A DNA stretch of 64,000 bases from Dyella terrae (GCF_022394535.1 NZ_CP089414.1:4278001-4342000), one strand, 5' to 3'; counted from the first letter of the stretch, positions 49,272-58,652 are shown. The notes: generated by a model from the sequence alone, not told the origin. Program-made: numbers and translations.

Positions 49272-49697
49272 TTAGGCAATCAATAGTTCGACATCGATGT
49301 TGCCGCGCGTAGCGTTCGAGTACGGGCACGCCTGGTGCGCCGCATCCACCAGTTGTTTCTTTTGGACGCTATCGAGGCCCGGCAGGCTGATCGCCAGCTT
49401 GACCGCGATACCGTACCCTGCGCCACCGTTGATGGCACCGAGAGACACATGCGCATCGATAGCCACATCATTCGGCACTTTGATGTTCAGCTTCGCTGAC
49501 ACTGCCTTCATCGCACCGATGAAACAGGCCGAGTAACCGATAGCAAACAACTGCTCCGGGTTGGTGCCAGGCTTGCCCGAGCCGGGCGAGCTAAGCACCA
49601 CGTTGAGTGCACCATCGCTGGTCTTTCCTGCGCCGTCGCGCCCGCCCGTGGTGTGGGATTCGGCGGTGTACAGCACCTTTTCGAGTTTCTTGATCAT
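49272..49697 (-). CDS. ohr: Organic hydroperoxide resistance protein Ohr
   Basis: A 141-aa OsmC-fold thiol peroxidase that reduces organic and lipid hydroperoxides. Catalytic Cys58 (GYSACFIGA), resolving Cys124 (ACPYSNATRGN), Arg20 and Glu48 match the Ohr active site. The usual MarR partner OhrR is not adjacent; a LysR gene two genes upstream may be the regulator. Confidence 0.94.
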   Translation of the reverse strand: MIKKLEKVLYTAESHTTGGRDGAGKTSDGALNVVLSSPGSGKPGTNPEQLFAIGYSACFIGAMKAVSAKLNIKVPNDVAIDAHVSLGAINGGAGYGIAVKLAISLPGLDSVQKKQLVDAAHQACPYSNATRGNIDVELLIA

Positions 49698-49739
49698 GGC
49701 TATTCCTTCAGGTTGGCTGGGGAATCTGCTTCGTCTTTG

Positions 49740-50450
49740 TTAGTGACCGGCACTCTGCCCACCATCGACGTGCAGAATCTCGCCCGTTACGAAAGTGGCT
49801 GAGTCGAGATAGAGCACAGCTTCGACGACGTCGGAAATCTCGCCCATCCGTCCCACTGGATGCAGGCTGGCCAGCGCGTCGTACGTTTCGGGCGCGTGCA
49901 TCGGCGTTTTCATGATGCCTGGTGCTACTGCGTTTACGCGGATGCCACGCTTGGCGTACTCGATGGCGAGCGACTTGGTCGCTGCGTTCAGGCCACCCTT
50001 GGTAAGCGCGGCCAGCACTGACGGTACGCCATCGATCGCGTTATCGACCAGGCTCGCCGTCAGGTTGACTACATGGCCGCTGCCTTGCTTTTCCATCTCG
50101 GCGATGGCGAGCTGGGTAATGTGGAAGAAACCGTCGAGGTTGACCGACAGAACGCTACTGTAGTCATCCGTCGTGTACGCGGTGAATGGCTTGGCGATAA
50201 AAATGCCCGCATTGTTGACCAGCGTATCGATGCGCCCGAACCGCGACAATGCCTCGTCAATGATGCGTGCAGCCACGGAGCGGTCAGCGATGTCACCGGC
50301 CACGGCGATCACGTTGGGATCGCTGGACGGCTTGATCGAGCGGGAGTTCGCGATCACGCGGTAATTGCGGTCGACAAAGCCTTTCACCAGGCCGGCGCCG
50401 ATACCCTGCGATGCGCCGGTAATGACGGCGACTTTCTGTTGACTGTTCAT
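49740..50450 (-). CDS. Short-chain dehydrogenase/reductase lacking catalytic Tyr
   Basis: A 236-aa Rossmann protein. The NAD(P) motif TGASQGIG (11-18), NNAG (79-82) and the structural motif VAPGIMKTPM are intact, but the YxxxK site reads ALTK with Ala147 where Tyr is expected; Ser133 and Lys151 are present. The ATG at 50450 starts the fold; 23 open codons lie before it. It could use another residue, or bind cofactor without classic activity. Located between LysR and ohr. Confidence 0.88.
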   Translation of the reverse strand: MNSQQKVAVITGASQGIGAGLVKGFVDRNYRVIANSRSIKPSSDPNVIAVAGDIADRSVAARIIDEALSRFGRIDTLVNNAGIFIAKPFTAYTTDDYSSVLSVNLDGFFHITQLAIAEMEKQGSGHVVNLTASLVDNAIDGVPSVLAALTKGGLNAATKSLAIEYAKRGIRVNAVAPGIMKTPMHAPETYDALASLHPVGRMGEISDVVEAVLYLDSATFVTGEILHVDGGQSAGH

Positions 50451-50459
50451 TCTCTGTCT

Positions 50460-50529
50460 CACTCGTAGAAGGGGATGTCCGGCGTCGTGCAGATAGGCCT
50501 GCGTTGCCGACGTCATCAATCTACGAGTG
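50460..50529 (-). promoter_or_regulatory. 10-base inverted repeat upstream of the SDR gene
   Basis: CACTCGTAGA (50460-50469) and TCTACGAGTG (50520-50529) are perfect inverted copies 50 bases apart, in the gap between the LysR stop and the SDR start. The near arm ends 10 bases before the SDR ATG. They could be paired operators or, if transcribed, close a stem over the ribosome site. Confidence 0.45.
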
Positions 50530-50552
50530 CGCAGCCGATAAGCGAATCCCCG

Positions 50553-51524
50553 CTACTCGGCAAACACTTTTGCGCGCCGCGTTGTAATCACCTTGGCTGG
50601 CGAGGTCGCGGCGTCCTTGGCGAGGGACGCGAAGCGAGAGCGCAGGCGCGGAAGCGCGAAGTCGACAAACGCGCGGACCTTGGGCACGGCGAGGCGCCCA
50701 TACGGAGAAATGATGTGTGCGGGTACGGGTGCTGGCTCTGCATCGGCAAGCACAACCTGAAGCAAACCCTGCTTGATCTCAGGCGCTACGTGATAGGCAA
50801 GCAGACGGGTTACACCATGACCTTCCACCGCCGACGCAACAACGCCGCGAACGCTGTTGATGACCAGCCGAGGCGTGAACGAAATGGATCGCGGCACTGA
50901 CGATCCCTCCAGCGGTGGAAAGCTCCACGAGGCCAGGCCCATATGGTCCATGGCAATAATCTGGTGTTTGCCGAGGTCGGCTGGCTCGGTGATGCGCGGA
51001 TGCGACGTCAGGTAGCGCGGCGATGCCACCACCAACCTGCGCACCTCGCCGATTTTGTGTGCCACGAGTGTGGAGTCCGACAGATGCGTGACGCGCAAGG
51101 CCAGATCCATTCCCTCGTCGATCAGGTTGACCTGTCGCTCCAGCAAGTACAGTCGCACGTTGACGGTTGGATATTCGTCCAAGAAGGCATCGACGATGGG
51201 CCGCAGTATCTCTGCGCCAACGAAAACGGTGGCGGAGATGGTCAGCGTGCCGCGGGGAACGGAGCGCTCACCGGCCGCGATGCGTTCGGCCTCCTCCAGC
51301 TCCATCAGCAGTCTCCGGCACGCGATGGCGTAGCGTTCGCCTGCCTCGCTCAACTTTATCGAACGCGTAGTCCGATGCAGCAAGGGCACGCCCACTCGCG
51401 CCTCAAGGAATGCAATAGCGCGACTTACTGCTGCTACGGAGCGACCGGTCTTCCGACTGGCCCCGGTAAGACTTCCTTCGTCCAGCGTGGCGACGAAGAC
51501 TTTCATGGCGTCCAAACGATCCAT
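50553..51524 (-). CDS. LysR-family transcriptional regulator
   Basis: A 323-aa LTTR. The N-terminal winged HTH (about 1-60: MDRLDAMKVFVATLDEGSLT, VAAVSRAIAFLEARVGVPLL) is followed by a substrate-binding domain (about 90-290). The tail is Lys/Arg/Ala rich. It is upstream of the SDR on the same strand. The ATG at 51524 starts the HTH; 45 codons of open frame precede it. Confidence 0.92.
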   Translation of the reverse strand: MDRLDAMKVFVATLDEGSLTGASRKTGRSVAAVSRAIAFLEARVGVPLLHRTTRSIKLSEAGERYAIACRRLLMELEEAERIAAGERSVPRGTLTISATVFVGAEILRPIVDAFLDEYPTVNVRLYLLERQVNLIDEGMDLALRVTHLSDSTLVAHKIGEVRRLVVASPRYLTSHPRITEPADLGKHQIIAMDHMGLASWSFPPLEGSSVPRSISFTPRLVINSVRGVVASAVEGHGVTRLLAYHVAPEIKQGLLQVVLADAEPAPVPAHIISPYGRLAVPKVRAFVDFALPRLRSRFASLAKDAATSPAKVITTRRAKVFAE

Positions 51525-51754
51525 AGGGGCAGTCTCACTTGCTCGCGGCGAAACCGAGATTACGCCCATTGTGCATGACGTCACGACCCGGCCGCCTCCA
51601 GGTATCCGTGGCCCTGATTTGCGGGGAGTCGGCACTTGAACAGGAAGCTCTACTTCCATCTGACTGAAATCAACGAGGGCGCTTCAATCCGATGGCACCC
51701 TTGGAATCCAAGCAAAGAAGCCGATTTCTCGCCAATTAAATCAGATCATTCTCG

Positions 51755-52136
51755 TTGACGCGAAAGTTCGAGGACGTTTCACTGCCGCTCGGTGCCGATG
51801 TGCTTAACGACAGGTGGGAGGCCTGAGCGTGACCGGTTTGATACGTGGTGTTTCTCTACCGTGCGTCCATCAGCCATGGTCGATGGACGACGCTGCACTC
51901 TGACCCCTGCTTTCATGCCGTTCGGTGCCGATCTTCTCAACGAGAAGAGCGACACCGTGGGTATGGTGGGTCAGGGCGGACAGTTGTTTGTCCGCGGCGC
52001 GGAAGACGGCGGCACCTTGCTGGTGCGCTGGGGCAGCGAGGCGGCGGAGCAGTGCCACGTCAGCTATCAATTGTCGGTGCGTGCCAAGGAAGCGGCGTTC
52101 AGCGCGCTTGAAAATGTCGATGCGACGTGTCGATAA
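51755..52136 (+). pseudogene. Decayed fimbrial usher, C-terminal remnants
   Basis: Two fragments in different frames resemble the PapC C-terminal domain of chaperone-usher ushers. The first (51755-51826) ends VSLPLGADVLNDRWEA then stop. The second, in the frame ending at 52136, reads FMPFGADLLNEKSDTVGMVG and QGGQLFVRG to ENVDATCR, which is the complete domain end with its Cys pair. The barrel, plug and N-terminal domains are missing. An intact adhesin follows after 121 bases. Confidence 0.7.
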
Positions 52137-52257
52137 ATGGCGTTGAAGCAACAACATTGGCTCTAGCCTAATTTGCAGTGCCGGGGGGGCACTCCACCAC
52201 TCCGCGACTGCATCACCTAGGGCATTTCGTGATGCCCCTGAGCACAGTGGGTTCATT

Positions 52258-53292
52258 ATGAGCACAGCTATTCGACATCTGATTCTGTTTGGCCTGTTAG
52301 CGTTGGCGCCGATCATGCCTACCTTGGTGCATGCCGCCGGCACGACATGTTCCAGTCCCATCATTGCTCTGGTCACGGGGCCTGCCGTTACTGTGAACAA
52401 CAGTGCCGCTATTGGCGATGTGATCGGTACGATTACGACCACATTCCCCGGAGCTAACAACCCCAACTGCACGTCCACGGGGACGCCGGGGGGGAATAGT
52501 TACTTTGGCGGCGGGTTTCTTGGGTCTGCCCCCGATTTGGGGCCCACTTATGGTAACGGCGGCCATTTGTATGCAACCACCATTCCGGGTGTGGGATTCC
52601 GAGTCAATATCACGGGTGGTAGCGCCATTTTTTGGGGCTATATACCGAGCCCGTTCATGCCCTACCAGGTCGCCGCGACTGGTATGGCGGCGCGCCAAGT
52701 ACTTGTTGAACTGGTCAAGATCGGTCCCATTGCCCAGGGCGGTACGTTGAGCGGTGATATTGCCTACTTTCAAATGACCGACAGCAATGGTGCCTACACG
52801 ACCCGGTTTGTCACCTATCAGTGGTCTTCGTCGGTCGTTGTGACACTCAAAAGCCCGGCCTGTAGCGTCAGCACGCCGTCCGTGAAAGTGGGCATGGGTA
52901 CGGTTGCCAACCCTCATGTGGCCGTGGGCCAAACGTTCGATCCAGTGGATTTCAACGTGCAGCTCAACTGCTCGGTGGGCGATGTAGGCCAGTCGACCAG
53001 CGTCTACATGACCATAAGTGACGCCACAAATCCTGGTAACACCAGCAACATACTAAATCTTGGCGCGAGTTCCACCGTCACCGGCTTAGGCATCCAACTC
53101 GTTCGAAACGGCACACCAGTGAGCTTTGGACCGGATTCTGCCGTGGTGGGCTCGCAAAACCAGTTCAGCGTTAGCAGCACCACGGGCGGCACCATCAATA
53201 TTCCATTTATCGCGCGGTACATCGTCACCAGCAATACCGTGACCCCGGGCATCGTGAATGCCTTTGCCACGTTTACTTTCGCTTACCAGTGA
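52258..53292 (+). CDS. Two-domain fimbrial tip adhesin
   Basis: A 344-aa exported protein with a Sec signal (about 1-26, ending VHA). The N-terminal part (about 30-195) would be a receptor-binding domain; the C-terminal part from SPACSVSTPSVKVGMG is a pilin domain ending NAFATFTFAYQ, the donor-strand-accepting pattern of FimH-like tip adhesins. The usher upstream is a remnant and no chaperone gene is nearby, so assembly would need a system elsewhere. A strong terminator follows. Confidence 0.75.
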   Translation: MSTAIRHLILFGLLALAPIMPTLVHAAGTTCSSPIIALVTGPAVTVNNSAAIGDVIGTITTTFPGANNPNCTSTGTPGGNSYFGGGFLGSAPDLGPTYGNGGHLYATTIPGVGFRVNITGGSAIFWGYIPSPFMPYQVAATGMAARQVLVELVKIGPIAQGGTLSGDIAYFQMTDSNGAYTTRFVTYQWSSSVVVTLKSPACSVSTPSVKVGMGTVANPHVAVGQTFDPVDFNVQLNCSVGDVGQSTSVYMTISDATNPGNTSNILNLGASSTVTGLGIQLVRNGTPVSFGPDSAVVGSQNQFSVSSTTGGTINIPFIARYIVTSNTVTPGIVNAFATFTFAYQ

Positions 53293-53333
53293 TATGGGTA
53301 TTCGGCAGTTGATGGTTTAATTCATCGTGTCAG

Positions 53334-53356
53334 AGGGGTGCTTCAGCACCCCTTTT
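53334..53356 (+). terminator. Rho-independent terminator of the adhesin gene
   Basis: AGGGGTG and CACCCCT pair around CTTCAG, followed by TTTT, 41 bases after the adhesin stop. Confidence 0.88.
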
Positions 53357-53519
53357 CATTTCTTAGAGCTGAGGTGACGTCCTTGAGCGCGGGATGCGTA
53401 TTCATCATCGCCCTCTTTCTGCCATCCTCAGTTTGGGGCTTCCAGGTCGATGCCTTGACCAAGTAGAAACGGCTGGGATGACTAGAATGTCCTCATCCAT
53501 GACGTGACTGGAGCCTTGA

Positions 53520-54140
53520 ATGCCCAAAAGATCTCGGCGATCCGTGGCCTGGCCTGGCACCGTCGTATCGCGGCCATTCTTCGAGCGCCCATCAACGGAC
53601 GTGGCTCCCCAACTGCTCAACAAGATCCTCGCGGGCGCGGATGGTCGTGCCGGTCGCATTGTGGAAGTGGAGGCCTATGTCGGCTCCATGGATCCCGCCG
53701 CGCACACGTATCGCGGCCAGACGCCGAGAAACGCCGTTATGTTCGGCCCCGCAGGGCATATGTATGTGTACTTCACCTATGGCATGCACTGGTGTAGCAA
53801 CTGCGTCTGTCAGGTGGGCGAGGGCGTGTTGATCCGCGCACTGGAACCCTTGCATGGCGTAGACCTGATGTACGAGGCGCGTTCGTGGGGAATGAAGGAG
53901 CGCGATCTTTGCCGCGGCCCAGCGCGTCTGACGCAGGCCATGGGCATCACGGGGGCGCAGAACGGCATCGATCTGGTTGGTGCGCGCGATGGTTTTGCCA
54001 TCCTCGATGACGGCATGCCGCCGCCCAAGGCGCTGGTCGGCGGACCGCGTATCGGTATCCGCGTGGGCGTCGATTTGCCGTGGCGATGGAGCGTGCCGGA
54101 TAACCGCTACGTGTCTGGGCCTGTAGCTCGCGGCGCCTGA
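53520..54140 (+). CDS. 3-methyladenine DNA glycosylase (AAG/Mpg family)
   Basis: A 206-aa glycosylase that excises alkylated purines. The family active-site segment IVEVEAYVGSMDPAAHTYRG supplies catalytic Glu51, and YVYFTYGMHWCSN and GPARLTQAMGI are conserved. GGAGCC stands before the ATG. It stands alone, convergent with the gluconokinase. Confidence 0.92.
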   Translation: MPKRSRRSVAWPGTVVSRPFFERPSTDVAPQLLNKILAGADGRAGRIVEVEAYVGSMDPAAHTYRGQTPRNAVMFGPAGHMYVYFTYGMHWCSNCVCQVGEGVLIRALEPLHGVDLMYEARSWGMKERDLCRGPARLTQAMGITGAQNGIDLVGARDGFAILDDGMPPPKALVGGPRIGIRVGVDLPWRWSVPDNRYVSGPVARGA

Positions 54141-54191
54141 CGAAAGTGATGACTCGGCACCGGGGATGTTCTAGCTCTTCGGGCGCGATGC

Positions 54192-54704
54192 CTACGGCGT
54201 TGTTGCAGACGTTGCCCACCAGTGCACGATTCGGTCGACGATGACGTCGCTTGATTCGGTAGCGTCGATAGTTACTACACGCGATTCGCCGGTCGGTGGT
54301 TCCAGATCACGGAACTGGCTGTCGATCAGCGACGCGGGCATGAAGTGACCGGTGCGGTGAGCGACGCGCCGACCAGCTTCCTCAGGTGCAAGCTGCAGGA
54401 AGACAAAGCCAAGGCCCGGCAGCGCGGCACGCAGCGTATCGCGATAGCGCCGCTTCAGCGCCGAGCATGTCAGTACGACGATATCGTCGCCCTGGGTCAT
54501 ACGTTGCAGTTCGCGCCCCAGGGTTTCCAGCCAGCCCTGGCGGTCGGCATCCGTCAACGGGATGCCGGCCTCCATCTTTCGGATGTTGTGCTCGGGATGG
54601 AACGCATCGCCCTCGATCATGTGTGCTTGGATATGCGCGCACAGCGCTGTGGCGATGCTGGTTTTTCCGCAGCCGGAAACTCCCATCACCACCACAGCGC
54701 GCAT
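54192..54704 (-). CDS. gntK: Gluconokinase
   Basis: A 170-aa kinase of the GntK/IdnK type phosphorylating gluconate to 6-phosphogluconate. The P-loop GVSGCGKTS spans 8-16, with EGDAFHPEHN, TCSALKRRYRD and HFMPASLIDSQF conserved. A GTG at 54728 would add 8 residues and is also plausible; GGATAAG precedes the ATG chosen. It ends the mannosidase operon, 26 bases after GH92. Confidence 0.93.
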   Translation of the reverse strand: MRAVVVMGVSGCGKTSIATALCAHIQAHMIEGDAFHPEHNIRKMEAGIPLTDADRQGWLETLGRELQRMTQGDDIVVLTCSALKRRYRDTLRAALPGLGFVFLQLAPEEAGRRVAHRTGHFMPASLIDSQFRDLEPPTGESRVVTIDATESSDVIVDRIVHWWATSATTP

Positions 54705-54730
54705 GCTCTTATCCAGGGCGCCGCTCACGA

Positions 54731-57148
54731 TCACACCTGTTCGCTGGCCGGCTTGCCGTAGCTCGGCGGACGATCCGCTGCCGCAGCGCCGAACGCGGTG
54801 TTCGGCTTGTCGCCCATCACGAACAACAGCGTGCCGCCGGCGGTGAGTTCGGCGTGGCTGATCCAGCTCTTGGTCCACGGCTTACCGTTCCAGGTGACCG
54901 ACTGGATGTAAGGGCGGCCCTTGCCGTTGCCTTGCGTCTGCACCACCAGCTTCTTGCCGCCGGCCAGTTGCACTTCGGCGCGATCCAGCAAGGGGCTGCC
55001 GAACACGTAGTGCGTGCTCACCGGGTCCACGGCGTAAAGTCCCAGAGCGCTCATCACGTACCACGCGCTCATCTGGCCGCAATCTTCGTTGCCGGGCAGG
55101 CCGTCGGGTTCCGCGCGGTACATGGTCTCCAGCAACATGCGCACGCGCGCCTGGGTTTTGTGGTGCGCGCCGGTATATGCGTAAAGGTAGGGCACGTGGT
55201 GGGCGGGTTCGTTGCCGAAGGCGAACTGGCCGACCATGCCGGCGATGTCCGGCGGTGCGTCCGCGGGTAGTTCGCTGTCGATGTTGAACAACTCGTCCAG
55301 CTTCTTCTCGAAGGCATCCTCGCTGCCGAACAACTTCATGTAGGCATAGAGGTCGTGCTGGTTGAGGAAGGTGGCCTGCCACGCGTTGGATTCAGTGAAA
55401 TCGCGCCACTTCTTCGAATGGCCGATGGCGCGCGGGTCGAACGGTTCCAGCCACTTGCCGTCGCTACCGCGCGGACGCGTGAACGTTGTCGCCTTGTCGA
55501 ATACGTTGCGGTAGTTCTGCGAACGCGCCTTGAGCGCGACGGCGTCGTCGTGATGGCCGAGCTTTTCGGCGTAGTGCGACATCACCCAGTCGTCGTAGGC
55601 GTACTCGAGCGTCTTGCTGACCGCTTCACCCTCGACATCGCTGGGGATATAGCCGCGCTTGCGGTACTCAGGCAGGCCGAAGTAATCGTCCTCCATGGCG
55701 CGCTTGCGGAACACCGGCCATGCCGCGGCGTAGTCGATGCCGGTAAAGCCCTTGGCCTGCGCTTCGGCAACGACCACGGCGGAGTGGTAGCCGATCATGC
55801 ACACCGTTTCGATGCCCTGCAGCGGCCACACGGGCGGACCGGCGGGACTCTCCTGCGCCATACGCACCAGGCCGTTGACGAGATCGGGCACGCGATCGGC
55901 CTGATACAGCGTGAACAACGGATGCTCGGCGCGGTAGGTATCCCACAGCGAGTAGGTGCTGTAGTTGTGCTGCCCCTTGGCCAGTTGGTGCACCTTCATG
56001 TCCATGCCGCGGTAGCGGCCGTCCACGTCGCTGAACAGCGTGGGCGCGAGCATGGTGTGGTACAGCGAGCTGTAGAAGGTGCGCTTGATGGTTTCATCCG
56101 GCGTATCCACGCGGATGCGGCTGAGTTCGCGCTCCCAGGCGGCTTCGGCAGCCGCCTGCACGCCGTCGAAATCCCATGCGGGAATCTCGCTGGTCAGGTT
56201 GCGCAGCGCACCTTCGATATCCACGCCGGAAATACCCACCTTCACCAGCAGCGGCGCGTCGTTGAGCGTGTCGTAGTGCAGCGTGGCTTTGAGGTTGGTG
56301 CCGCTGGCCTGTGTGCTGCCGGCGGCAAGCGCGGTGTCATTGTTGTAGAGCGTGCCGCGCTTGAACGGGCGCGACACCTTCATCGCGAAATAGATATGGC
56401 GACCGTTGGCCCACTGGTGCACCACGCGACTGCCGACCAGCGTGTCGTTGCCGACCAGTTTCAGTTCAGCATCGGTGACCTTGGTCGGCGTCTTCGCGTC
56501 ATCGTGGAAGCCATGCGCGAAGTCGACCAGCAGATGGGCGTCACCCGGTTGCTGGAAGGTGTAGCGATGGATGCCCGCGCGTTCGGTCGTGGTCAACTCG
56601 GCAAGCACATGGCTGTCGGTGAGCTGCACGCGGTAGTAACCCGGGCGTGCCTCTTCACCGGTGTAGTGCGAGCGGTAGCCCTTGACGCCGGTGCGGTAAC
56701 CCTTGGGCTTCGGTCCGTTGTCCGCGTGCACGCCGTCATAGCGCGAGGTGTAGTTGACCCCGTCGTAGTCGCGGTCACCGGGCTGCAGGAGTACGGCGCC
56801 CATCGCTGGCACCACCAGCACGTCCAGCATGTCGCTTGCGCCCGTGCCGGACAGGTGCGTATGCGAGAAGCCCATGATCGAGCCGTCGCCCTGGTGATAG
56901 CCGGAGCTGCTGTCCCACTGCCAGTTGTTGGTATCGGGACCGAGCTGCACCATGCCGAAGGGCATCGTGGGGCCGGGGAAGGTGTGGCCGTGGCCGCCGG
57001 TGCCGACGAACACGTCGACGTGGCGCGAGACGCCATCGGCGAGTGCGGTCTTCTTGCCGGCGGCAGCAAAGGACGGCAGGGCATTGGCGGTGCTGCCCAG
57101 GACGGAAAGTGCGGCCATGCCTTGCAGAAAGCGGCGGCGCGTAACCAT
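54731..57148 (-). CDS. GH92 family alpha-mannosidase, Tat-exported
   Basis: An 805-aa glycoside hydrolase. The N-terminus TRRRFLQGM followed by a hydrophobic stretch is a twin-arginine signal. GTGGHGHTFPGPTMPFGMVQ and GFSHTHLSGTGASD are diagnostic of the calcium-dependent GH92 exo-alpha-mannosidases, with the catalytic region GNEDCGQMSAWYV near the C-terminus. AAAGGAG lies before the ATG at 57148. Linkage specificity (alpha-1,2 or other) cannot be told. Confidence 0.92.
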   Translation of the reverse strand: MVTRRRFLQGMAALSVLGSTANALPSFAAAGKKTALADGVSRHVDVFVGTGGHGHTFPGPTMPFGMVQLGPDTNNWQWDSSSGYHQGDGSIMGFSHTHLSGTGASDMLDVLVVPAMGAVLLQPGDRDYDGVNYTSRYDGVHADNGPKPKGYRTGVKGYRSHYTGEEARPGYYRVQLTDSHVLAELTTTERAGIHRYTFQQPGDAHLLVDFAHGFHDDAKTPTKVTDAELKLVGNDTLVGSRVVHQWANGRHIYFAMKVSRPFKRGTLYNNDTALAAGSTQASGTNLKATLHYDTLNDAPLLVKVGISGVDIEGALRNLTSEIPAWDFDGVQAAAEAAWERELSRIRVDTPDETIKRTFYSSLYHTMLAPTLFSDVDGRYRGMDMKVHQLAKGQHNYSTYSLWDTYRAEHPLFTLYQADRVPDLVNGLVRMAQESPAGPPVWPLQGIETVCMIGYHSAVVVAEAQAKGFTGIDYAAAWPVFRKRAMEDDYFGLPEYRKRGYIPSDVEGEAVSKTLEYAYDDWVMSHYAEKLGHHDDAVALKARSQNYRNVFDKATTFTRPRGSDGKWLEPFDPRAIGHSKKWRDFTESNAWQATFLNQHDLYAYMKLFGSEDAFEKKLDELFNIDSELPADAPPDIAGMVGQFAFGNEPAHHVPYLYAYTGAHHKTQARVRMLLETMYRAEPDGLPGNEDCGQMSAWYVMSALGLYAVDPVSTHYVFGSPLLDRAEVQLAGGKKLVVQTQGNGKGRPYIQSVTWNGKPWTKSWISHAELTAGGTLLFVMGDKPNTAFGAAAADRPPSYGKPASEQV

Positions 57149-57212
57149 GGTCTGACTCCTTTGAAGCAAAACGAAGGCCGCCAGCAGCGGCCGTAGAGAT
57201 ATCGAAACGGTG

Positions 57213-58652
57213 CTACGCCTTGCGCAGCACCTCGGGGTGGCTATCGGCCAGATGCACGATCAATTCGCCGAACAAGGTGTTGGCCCAGGCGAACCAGGTG
57301 CGTGTGAATTTGGCGGGATCGTCCTGATCGAACGACTCATGCATAAAGCCTGTGCCCGCATGCGTGGTTTTCAGCCACGTCAGGCACTGGGCGATGTCGC
57401 GCGTGTCGTCGCTGGTGAAGGCGCGCATCATGATCGACATCGGCCAGATCATGCGCAGCCCTTCGTGCGGGCCACCGATGCCTTCCGCCGCACTGCCTTT
57501 GAAGAAGTACGGATTGTGCGTGCTCCACACTTGCGCGCGCGTGCGCAGGTAGCGCGCGTCGTTCTGTTCGCAGGCGTGGAGATAGGGCAGGGCGAGCAAG
57601 CTGGGAACGTTGGCATCGTCCATGAACAACTGGTTGCCGTAGCCGTCCACCTCATAAGCCCAGTAGTCACCCTGGTCGCCGTGAATCACGCCGTAGGCTT
57701 CAACCGCGCGCTGGATCTCATCGGCCAGCGCCACGCAGTCGGACGCACCAGCATCGTCATGGCGGATGGCGCGGAGCATCTCCGCGAGCTGGCGCAGGCT
57801 GGTGACGGCGAACAGGTTGCCGGGGATATTGAACGGATAGACCGTCGCATCGTCCGACGGGCGGAACATCGCGTGGATCATGCCCACCGGGCGCGTCGGA
57901 TTGCCGTAGCCCTGCAGGAACTGCGACTCGGTCGGGATCGGCGAGCTGCGCTGGAAGTGGTACGGCCCTGGGCCGTCTTTGCGCTGCTGCTCGCGGAACG
58001 TCTTGAGCACCGTGCGCATGGCGGCATGCCAGTCGTCATCGAAAGCCGTCGTGTCGCCCGTGGCCTTCCAGTACCCATGCGCGAGGCGGATCGGGTAGCA
58101 CAGCGAATCGATCTCCCATTTGCGCTCGGCCACACCGGGTTTCATATCGGTGATGTCGTGCTGGGACCAATCCAGGTTGGACTTCGCACCCGGATCGGGC
58201 ATGAACGCATTGGCGTAGGGGTCGATGCTGATGCACACCGCGTGGCGATGGATCAGGCCGCGGAATAGCCGTTGCAGCGCCTTGTCCTGCTTCGCGAGCT
58301 GCACGTACGGCCACACCTGCGCGGACGAGTCGCGCATCCACATGGCGTCGATATCGCCGGTGACGATGAAGGTATCGGGCTTGCCACGCAGCGTGCCTAC
58401 TTCGACCGTGGTGTCCAGCGTGTTCGGGAAACAGTTCTCGAACATCCACGCCAGTTCCGGATCACTGATCTTGGCCTTGGTCTGGGCGAGCAATTTTTCC
58501 ACGGCGGCACTGGTGAACTTGCGCTTGCCGATGGGCGGTCGCTGGCTGACGAAGGCGCTCGTACCTGTCGCTGCGAAGACACCATCCGACAGCCATGCAG
58601 CAGCGGGCGCAAGCGCCATCCATTTGAGCAGGTTGCGGCGAGAGGTGATCAT
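57213..58652 (-). CDS. GH125 family exo-alpha-1,6-mannosidase
   Basis: A 479-aa hydrolase with a probable Tat signal (SRRNLLKWM on). TGDIDAMWMRDSSAQVWPY, FKGSAAEGIGGPHEGLRMIWPMS and the C-terminal FARTWFAW-like block are GH125 features. Known members remove terminal alpha-1,6-mannose from mannan or N-glycan. The ATG overlaps the GH2 stop as ATGA. Confidence 0.9.
   Translation of the reverse strand: MITSRRNLLKWMALAPAAAWLSDGVFAATGTSAFVSQRPPIGKRKFTSAAVEKLLAQTKAKISDPELAWMFENCFPNTLDTTVEVGTLRGKPDTFIVTGDIDAMWMRDSSAQVWPYVQLAKQDKALQRLFRGLIHRHAVCISIDPYANAFMPDPGAKSNLDWSQHDITDMKPGVAERKWEIDSLCYPIRLAHGYWKATGDTTAFDDDWHAAMRTVLKTFREQQRKDGPGPYHFQRSSPIPTESQFLQGYGNPTRPVGMIHAMFRPSDDATVYPFNIPGNLFAVTSLRQLAEMLRAIRHDDAGASDCVALADEIQRAVEAYGVIHGDQGDYWAYEVDGYGNQLFMDDANVPSLLALPYLHACEQNDARYLRTRAQVWSTHNPYFFKGSAAEGIGGPHEGLRMIWPMSIMMRAFTSDDTRDIAQCLTWLKTTHAGTGFMHESFDQDDPAKFTRTWFAWANTLFGELIVHLADSHPEVLRKA

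Noticed and set aside
55355..57196. 613-codon open frame antisense to the GH92 gene
   Set aside because: High-GC shadow frame; the minus strand encodes recognisable GH92 motifs over the same span.
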